In this document: positions 58,880-64,000 of the stretch, in pieces | How positions within the stretch are numbered: position 1 is the stretch's first letter | How the letters are laid out: each line of letters begins with the position of its first letter | From: Actinacidiphila yanglinensis | GTDB taxonomy: Bacteria > Actinomycetota > Actinomycetes > Streptomycetales > Streptomycetaceae | Assembly: GCF_900107965.1 (NCBI RefSeq) | Contig: NZ_FNVU01000027.1 | Coordinates: forward strand, 62,001-126,000 | Length of the DNA stretch: 64,000 bases | Direction: 5' to 3' | The notes under the pieces: generated by a model | The model's database searches: none | What the model was told of the DNA's origin: nothing | Seen by the model: only the letters and a program-made list of their open reading frames with translations | Program-made: the position numbers and the translations under genes

Positions 58880-59914
58880 CTACCGCACCCTCCTCCTGAG
58901 GGCCGGGTCCGTGAGCGCGGGGGGCGTGTAACCGCCGTCGCGCGCGGTGAAGTTGGTGCCCGGCGGCACGATCTCGTCGATCCGGTCGAGCACGTCCCGG
59001 CTCAACACGATCTTCTCCGCGCCGAGTTGGCTGTCCAGCTGCTCGAACGTCCGCGGCCCGATGATCGCCGAGGTGATCGCGGGGTGCTCCAGAACGAAGG
59101 CCAGCGCCAGTTGCACCAGGGTGAGCCCCGCCTCGTCCGCGAGCCGCGCCAGCGCGTCGGCGGCGTCGAGCTTCGCCGCGTTCTCCGGCGAGGTGATGTC
59201 GAAGCGGGCCGCCTGCCGGTCGGCGCGGCTGGAGCGCGGCTGGTCGACGCCCTTGCGGTAGCGCCCGGACAGCCAGCCGCCCGCGAGCGGCGACCACGAC
59301 AGCACCGCCAGGCCGTAGCGCTGGGCGACCGGCAGGACCTCGCGCTCGATGCCGCGCGCCAGCAGGGAGTACGGCGGCTGCTCGGCGGCCACCCGCTCCC
59401 GGCCGCGCTTCTCCGCGATCCACTGGCCCTCCACGATCGCGGACGGCTCGAAGGTGGAGGTGCCGATGTAGCGGATCTTTCCCTGGCGGACCAGGTCGGT
59501 CAGCGCGCCCAGCGTCTCGTCGAAGTCGGTGTCGGGCTCGGGACGGTGCACCTGGTAGAGGTCGATCCAGTCGGTGCCGAGCCGCCGCAGGCTGTTCTCG
59601 ACCTCGCGGATGATCCAGCGGCGCGAGTTGCCCTGCTCGTTGGGGTCGTCGCCGAGCGCGCCGTGGAACTTCGTGGCCAGCACCACGTTGTCGCGGCGGC
59701 CGCCGGCCAGTGCCTTGCCGACGACGGTCTCCGACTCGCCGGCGGAGTACACGTCCGCGGTGTCGACGAAGTTGATGCCGGAGTCGAGGGCGTGGTGGAT
59801 GATCCGCACGCCGTCGGCGTGGTCGGGGTTGCCGCGCGGCCCGAACATCATGGCGCCCAGGCACAGCGGGCTGACCTTGACTCCGGTGCGGCCCAAGGGG
59901 CGGTACTGCGTCAT
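58880..59914 (-). CDS. Aldo/keto reductase
   Basis: A 344-residue (beta/alpha)8 NADPH-dependent reductase. GVKVSPLCLGAMMFG, then FVDTADVYSAGESETVVGKAL with catalytic Asp and Tyr, VVLATKFHG with catalytic Lys, YQVHRPEPDTDFDETLGALTDLVRQGKIRYIGTS with the His, and SWSPLAGGWLSGRYRKG. This is the YajO/TAS-like subfamily acting on aldehydes or ketones. ATG 59914 overlaps the stop of the ABC exporter gene upstream (ATGA), an unusual coupling for this enzyme class. It converges on the vWA gene with only 12 bp between stops. Confidence 0.94.
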   Translation of the reverse strand: MTQYRPLGRTGVKVSPLCLGAMMFGPRGNPDHADGVRIIHHALDSGINFVDTADVYSAGESETVVGKALAGGRRDNVVLATKFHGALGDDPNEQGNSRRWIIREVENSLRRLGTDWIDLYQVHRPEPDTDFDETLGALTDLVRQGKIRYIGTSTFEPSAIVEGQWIAEKRGRERVAAEQPPYSLLARGIEREVLPVAQRYGLAVLSWSPLAGGWLSGRYRKGVDQPRSSRADRQAARFDITSPENAAKLDAADALARLADEAGLTLVQLALAFVLEHPAITSAIIGPRTFEQLDSQLGAEKIVLSRDVLDRIDEIVPPGTNFTARDGGYTPPALTDPALRRRVR

Positions 59915-62900
59915 CGTGTGCTCCCGTTCACGAGGTGGTCGCCGGCGCCGTCGCCGCCGTCCGTGGTGGTGGTCGTGGTGCCGGTGAGGGGGTCCTCCGC
60001 GGCGAGGGGATCCTCCGCGGCGAGCTGGTCGACGGTCGCCGCCGGGCCGTGCTGCCGGAAGGCGTCCCACAGCTTCCGGTACGGTCCGCCCGCGGTCAGC
60101 AGCCCGGCGTGCGTGCCGGTCTCCACGACGGTGCCGTGGTCCAGCACCACGACCCGGTCGGCGCGGGCGGCGGTGGTGAGCCGGTGCGCGACCACCAGCG
60201 TGGTCCGCTTGCGGGTCAGCGCCTCGGTGGCGGCCGCGACCCGGCTCTCGGTGGCGAGGTCGAGCGAGGCCGTGGCCTCGTCGAGCAACAGGACGTCGGG
60301 GTCGACGAGTTCGGCCCGGGCCAGGGCGAGGAGCTGCCGCTGCCCGGCGGACAGGTTGCGGCCCCGCTCCCCCACCGGCTGGAGGTAGCCCGACTGCAAC
60401 CCGGACACCATCTCGTGGGCGCCGACCGCCCGCGCGGCGGCCTCCACCTCCGCGTCGGTGGCCTCGGGCCGCCCGTAGGCGATGGCGTCGCGCACGGTGC
60501 CGCTGAACAGGTGGGCCTCCTGCGGCACCACGCCGAGCCGGCCGCGGTATCCGGCCAGGTCCAGCGCGCGCAGGTCGTGGCCGTCGACCCGGACCGCGCC
60601 GGAGGTGGGGTCGTAGAACCGGGCGATGAGCTTCATCACCGTGGACTTGCCCGCGCCCGTCGCGCCGACCAGCGCGACGGTCTCGCCCGGCGCTATCCGC
60701 AGGCAGACGTGGTGCAGTACCTCCTGGCCGCCACCGCCCGCGTACCCGAAGGACACCTCGTCGAAGACCACCTCGCCCCGCAACTGCTCGACCGGCTCGG
60801 GTCGTTCGGGGACGGGCGTGCCGGTGGGGGTGCGCATCAGGGTGCGCAGCCGGCCGAGCCCGACCACGGCCTGCTGGTAGCCGTCGAAGACCTGGGAGAA
60901 CTGCTGGATCGGGGAGAAGAACAGGTCGACGTAGAGCAGGAAGGCGATGAGGGTGCCCGCGGTGAGGGCGCCGGAGCGGACCTGGCCGGCACCCACCGCC
61001 AGCACGGCGGCGGTGGACAGGGTGCCCAGGAACTCCACGAACGGGAAGAACGTCGCCATGTAGCGCTGCGCCCGCAGCCGCGAGTCCCGGAAGGACCAGG
61101 CGAGTGCGGCGAAGTCCTCGGCGTTGCGGGTCTCGCGGCGGAACGCCTGGGTGACGCGGATCGCGGTGACGTTCTCCTGGAGGGCGGCGTTGACCGCGCT
61201 GACCCGCTCCCTCGCCTCGTGGTAGGCGGGCACCGAGTAGTGCCGGAAGAGCACCGTGCCGGTCACCAGCAGCGGCAGCGCCGCGAGCAGCACCACGGCC
61301 AGCCCGGCGTCGATGACGAGGAGTGTGATCAGCACGCCGAAGACGGTGAGCAGGCTCACCACGGCGGTGATCAGCCCGGTCTGCAGGAAGTTCGACAGCG
61401 CGTCCACGTCGGTGGTCATCCGGGTCATGATCCGGCCGCCGAGCTCGCGTTCGTAGTAGTCCAGGCCGAGCCGCTGGAGCTGGGCGAAGGTCTTCACCCG
61501 CAGGGTGTAGAGCAGGCGCTCGCCGGTGCGGCCGGTGGTGCGGATCTGCGCGACGCCGATCAGCCAGTCCGCGGCGACCACCGCGGCGGCGGCCGCCGCC
61601 GCCTCCAGCAGCACCCGGCCCGCGTGGTGGGCCACGCCGTCGTCGACGCCCTGGCGGACCAGCACCGGCACGATGATCTGGGCGAGCGCGTCGAGGGCGA
61701 CCAGCGCGAGGCCCAGCAGCAGGGCCGTTCGGAACGGCCGCAGCAGCGGGCTCAGCCCGAAGTGCGGGTCGGCGGCGCGGGTGCGGTCGTCGGGCACGTC
61801 CGGGTCGGCGTCGGGCAGCGGCATCCGGGCCAGTCCGGCCATCAGTTCCGGGGTGGGCGGCGCGGCGCCGAGCACGCCGCCGCCCGGCCCCCGGCCGCGC
61901 CCGGCGGTGGCCGAGGACAGCGAGATCGCCTGGGCGGCCCGCATCGCGGCGGCGTCGCCGCCGGCCCGCGTGTCCTCGGCGTCCGGGCGGCGCCACAGGT
62001 GCGCGGTGACCGCCGGCACCTCGATGTCCTCGCCGTCCCCGGCGTCCACCGGGGGCGGTGGGCCGGCCGGCCCGGACCGGGGGCCGCGGGCCCCATCGGC
62101 GCCGTCAGCGGCAGTGGCAGTGGCAGAAGCAGAAGTGGCGGCACCGTTCCCGCCGTCGACCGCCGACTCCGGCTCCGGCCCCGGCACGTCCACGGCCGAC
62201 AGCAGCGAGCGGAACAGCGCCGAGCGGGACCGCAGTTCGTCCATCGTGCCGGTGTCCACCACCCGGCCGCCGTCCAGCAGGGCGATGCGGTCGGCGAGTT
62301 CGAGGGTGGACCGGCGGTGCGCGATGATCAGCGTGGTGGGGCGGCGGACCGCCTCGTGCAGGGCCGCGTGGATCTCGGACTCCACGCGGGCGTCGATCGC
62401 GGAGGTCGCGTCGTCCAGCACGAGCACCGCCGGGTCGCACAGCAGCGCCCGGGCGAGCGCGACGCGCTGCCGCTGGCCGCCGGACAGCGTCAGGCCCTGC
62501 TCGCCGACGACCGTGTCGTACCCCTGCGGGAGGCGTTCGACGAACTCGTCGGCCCGCGCCACCTTGGCGGCGGCCCTGATCCGCTCCTCGCTCGCGCCGG
62601 GATCACCGTAGGCGATGTTGTTCCGCACGCTGTCGGACAGCAGCAGGCTCTCCTCGAAGACGAACCCGATCCGCGACCGCAGCGAGTCCAGGGTCAGCTC
62701 CCGCACATCGGTGCCGCCGACCCGCACTGCACCGGCGGGGACGTCGTAGAAGCGCGGCAGCAGCGCCGCCGCGGTGGACTTGCCGGAACCGGCCGGGCCG
62801 ATCAGGGCGACCGTCTCGCCGGGAGCGACGTCGAGGCTGAAGCCCCGCAGCAGCGGCGTGCCGTCGCCGTACCCGAAGGTGACATCCTGCCAGGACAGCG

Positions 62901-63951
62901 CGGGCGGCTCGTCGGGCAGCACGCGGGCGTCCGGCGCGTCGGTGATGGCGGGCGCCTCGTCGATGACCTCCAGGACGCGTTCGGTGCCCGCCCTGGCCTG
63001 CTGCCACACGGTGAGCAGGGTGGCGACCTGGCGCACGGGGGTGACGAACGAGCCGAGGTAGCTGGTGAAGGCGAGGAAGGTGCCCAGCGATATCCGCCCG
63101 TGCAGCGCGAGGTAGCCGCCGAAGGCCAGCACGGCGACCTGGCCGAGCGCGGGCACCGCCTGCAGGGCCGGGTTGTAGCGGCTGGTGTAGCGCACGACCC
63201 GCAGCCGGGAGGCGAACAGCCGCCGTGCGCGCCCTTCCAGGCCGAGCAGTTCGCGCTGCTCCTGCCCGAAACCCTTGACCACCCGCACCCCGGTGACGGT
63301 CGCCTCGACACCGGAGGCGACCTCCGCGGCCTCCTGCTGGGCGTGCCAGTTGGCCGGGAAGAGGTCGCGCCGGCTGCGGACCGCGATCAGCCACAGCAGC
63401 GGCCCGACGACGAGCGCGACCAGGGTCAGCAGCGGCGACAGCCACGCCATGAAGGCGAGCGAGACCACGAACATCAGGGCGTTGCTCGTCATGTTCGGCA
63501 GGAACTGGAGCAGCGTCTGGATGAGGGTGATGTCGGAGATGGAACGGCTGACGATCTGGCCGGTGCGCAACCCGTCCTGCTGCGCGCCGCCGAGGCGCAG
63601 CAGGGCCGCGAACGCGTCGTTGCGCAGGTCGTACTGGACACCGAGCGAGAGTCGTCCGGCGTTGTACCGGCGGGTGAAGCCGCCGGCGAAGCGGACCGCG
63701 CCGAGCCCGGCGAGCACCAGCGTCCAGGAGGTCAGCGATCCGGTGCGGCCCGAGGCGACATGGTCGACGACGTGCCGCAGGACGAGCGGCAGGGTAGAGG
63801 TGGCGACGGCGGCGGCGACGGCCGCCCCGAAGGCCTTGACGGCGTCGCGGCGGTGCCGCAGGCAGTACGAGCCGAGCCGGCGCACCCAGCCCGCGGCCGG
63901 GCCGGCCGGTTGCCCGGCCGGCCCCGCCGCCTGCTCCGTACAGCCGGTCAC
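59911..63951 (-). CDS. Single-chain ABC exporter with two fused TMD-NBD halves
   Basis: A 1346-residue membrane protein of two type-IV ABC exporter halves joined by a Gly/Ala-rich linker (~600-720). First NBD: GPAGSGKST, LSGGQRQRVALARALL, VLVLDDATSAID; the catalytic glutamate is Asp. Second NBD: GATGAGKST, LSAGQRQLLALARAEL (altered signature), VLLLDEATASLD (intact). This asymmetry is that of heterodimeric exporters with one degenerate ATP site, here in one polypeptide. Substrate unknown (lipid, drug or peptide). GTG 63951 overlaps the stop of an upstream gene (GTGA), and its own stop overlaps the aldo/keto reductase start. Confidence 0.92.
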   Translation of the reverse strand: MTGCTEQAAGPAGQPAGPAAGWVRRLGSYCLRHRRDAVKAFGAAVAAAVATSTLPLVLRHVVDHVASGRTGSLTSWTLVLAGLGAVRFAGGFTRRYNAGRLSLGVQYDLRNDAFAALLRLGGAQQDGLRTGQIVSRSISDITLIQTLLQFLPNMTSNALMFVVSLAFMAWLSPLLTLVALVVGPLLWLIAVRSRRDLFPANWHAQQEAAEVASGVEATVTGVRVVKGFGQEQRELLGLEGRARRLFASRLRVVRYTSRYNPALQAVPALGQVAVLAFGGYLALHGRISLGTFLAFTSYLGSFVTPVRQVATLLTVWQQARAGTERVLEVIDEAPAITDAPDARVLPDEPPALSWQDVTFGYGDGTPLLRGFSLDVAPGETVALIGPAGSGKSTAAALLPRFYDVPAGAVRVGGTDVRELTLDSLRSRIGFVFEESLLLSDSVRNNIAYGDPGASEERIRAAAKVARADEFVERLPQGYDTVVGEQGLTLSGGQRQRVALARALLCDPAVLVLDDATSAIDARVESEIHAALHEAVRRPTTLIIAHRRSTLELADRIALLDGGRVVDTGTMDELRSRSALFRSLLSAVDVPGPEPESAVDGGNGAATSASATATAADGADGARGPRSGPAGPPPPVDAGDGEDIEVPAVTAHLWRRPDAEDTRAGGDAAAMRAAQAISLSSATAGRGRGPGGGVLGAAPPTPELMAGLARMPLPDADPDVPDDRTRAADPHFGLSPLLRPFRTALLLGLALVALDALAQIIVPVLVRQGVDDGVAHHAGRVLLEAAAAAAAVVAADWLIGVAQIRTTGRTGERLLYTLRVKTFAQLQRLGLDYYERELGGRIMTRMTTDVDALSNFLQTGLITAVVSLLTVFGVLITLLVIDAGLAVVLLAALPLLVTGTVLFRHYSVPAYHEARERVSAVNAALQENVTAIRVTQAFRRETRNAEDFAALAWSFRDSRLRAQRYMATFFPFVEFLGTLSTAAVLAVGAGQVRSGALTAGTLIAFLLYVDLFFSPIQQFSQVFDGYQQAVVGLGRLRTLMRTPTGTPVPERPEPVEQLRGEVVFDEVSFGYAGGGGQEVLHHVCLRIAPGETVALVGATGAGKSTVMKLIARFYDPTSGAVRVDGHDLRALDLAGYRGRLGVVPQEAHLFSGTVRDAIAYGRPEATDAEVEAAARAVGAHEMVSGLQSGYLQPVGERGRNLSAGQRQLLALARAELVDPDVLLLDEATASLDLATESRVAAATEALTRKRTTLVVAHRLTTAARADRVVVLDHGTVVETGTHAGLLTAGGPYRKLWDAFRQHGPAATVDQLAAEDPLAAEDPLTGTTTTTTDGGDGAGDHLVNGSTR

Positions 63952-64000
63952 CGGGCGTCCGCCAGGGCGATGCCCAGGTGTCCGGCGGAGGCGTCCACGG
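63948..64000 (-). CDS. C-terminal fragment of a gene cut by the window edge
   Basis: The last 16 codons, VDASAGHLGIALADAR, end in TGA at 63950-63948, overlapping the GTG start of the ABC exporter. The 4-bp overlap and normal codon use support a real, coupled gene, but the fragment is too short to identify. Confidence 0.5.
   Translation of the reverse strand, partial: VDASAGHLGIALADAR

Noticed and set aside
1..64000. tRNA, rRNA, CRISPR, insertion sequences, integrases, att sites or replication origin
   Set aside because: No tRNA-like cloverleaf, transposase or integrase motif, array or DnaA-box cluster was seen by reading; a tRNA scan could not be run.

Overview
The window is about 72% G+C by eye, has dense genes on both strands, and uses GTG starts and 4-bp ATGA/GTGA overlaps freely. 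It carries a perfect CebR-type box, a SpoIIE-type phosphatase, a Ku/PolDom end-joining pair and many secreted glycoside hydrolases. This fits a streptomycete or close relative (Streptomycetaceae); the species cannot be told. No rRNA, tRNA, CRISPR array, insertion sequence, integrase or origin was seen.

Layout. 1-9 kb: a mixed set of small genes (membrane proteins, a MerR regulator, a CbrC-like protein, an AA10 lytic polysaccharide monooxygenase under a CebR box, a CMD/HxlR divergent pair, a GNAT enzyme, an ArsR/dienelactone-hydrolase divergent pair, a CYTH protein). 9-16 kb: a secreted GH65-type enzyme, a MarR regulator divergent from an NADPH:FMN reductase-like flavoprotein with twin operators between them, and a secreted GH78-type rhamnosidase. 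16.7-19.5 kb: a three-gene membrane redox operon. 19.8-24.6 kb: a PAS-SpoIIE phosphatase and three proteins of unknown function, with a ~200-bp nested inverted repeat among them. 24.7-38.5 kb: a glycan-degradation block of three very large secreted GH92 mannosidases and a second GH78-type enzyme. 38.9-44.1 kb: membrane proteins, DUF779, DUF1269, and divergent PolDom and Ku genes. 44.2-50 kb: an MFS exporter/TetR operon, then an amino-acid ABC importer preceded by a short Cys-containing leader peptide. 50-51.8 kb: GNAT and a quinone oxidoreductase. 52-58.9 kb: a four-gene conflict-type system (Trypco1, trypsin-VMAP, MoxR, vWA-pseudokinase-NTPase). 58.9-64 kb: an aldo/keto reductase coupled to a single-chain ABC exporter and the end of another gene.

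How the genes work together. The hydrolase block looks like a scavenging locus for mannose- and rhamnose-containing glycans. The two GH92 transcription units share the palindrome GACAACGTTGTC. The two GH78-type genes share a different motif, CGATTCAAxCCG. The expected LacI-type regulators are not in the window. Several regulators (MerR, ArsR, HxlR, MarR, TetR) sit beside clear inverted repeats that probably are their own operators; two of these promoters appear to give leaderless mRNAs.

The most notable system is at 52.0-58.9 kb. Its tight coupling and domain content match the VMAP ternary (vWA-MoxR-VMAP) conflict systems, with a trypsin-like effector and an unusual vWA-pseudokinase-degenerate-NTPase fusion. 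Function calls rest on reading motifs by eye; no database search was possible.
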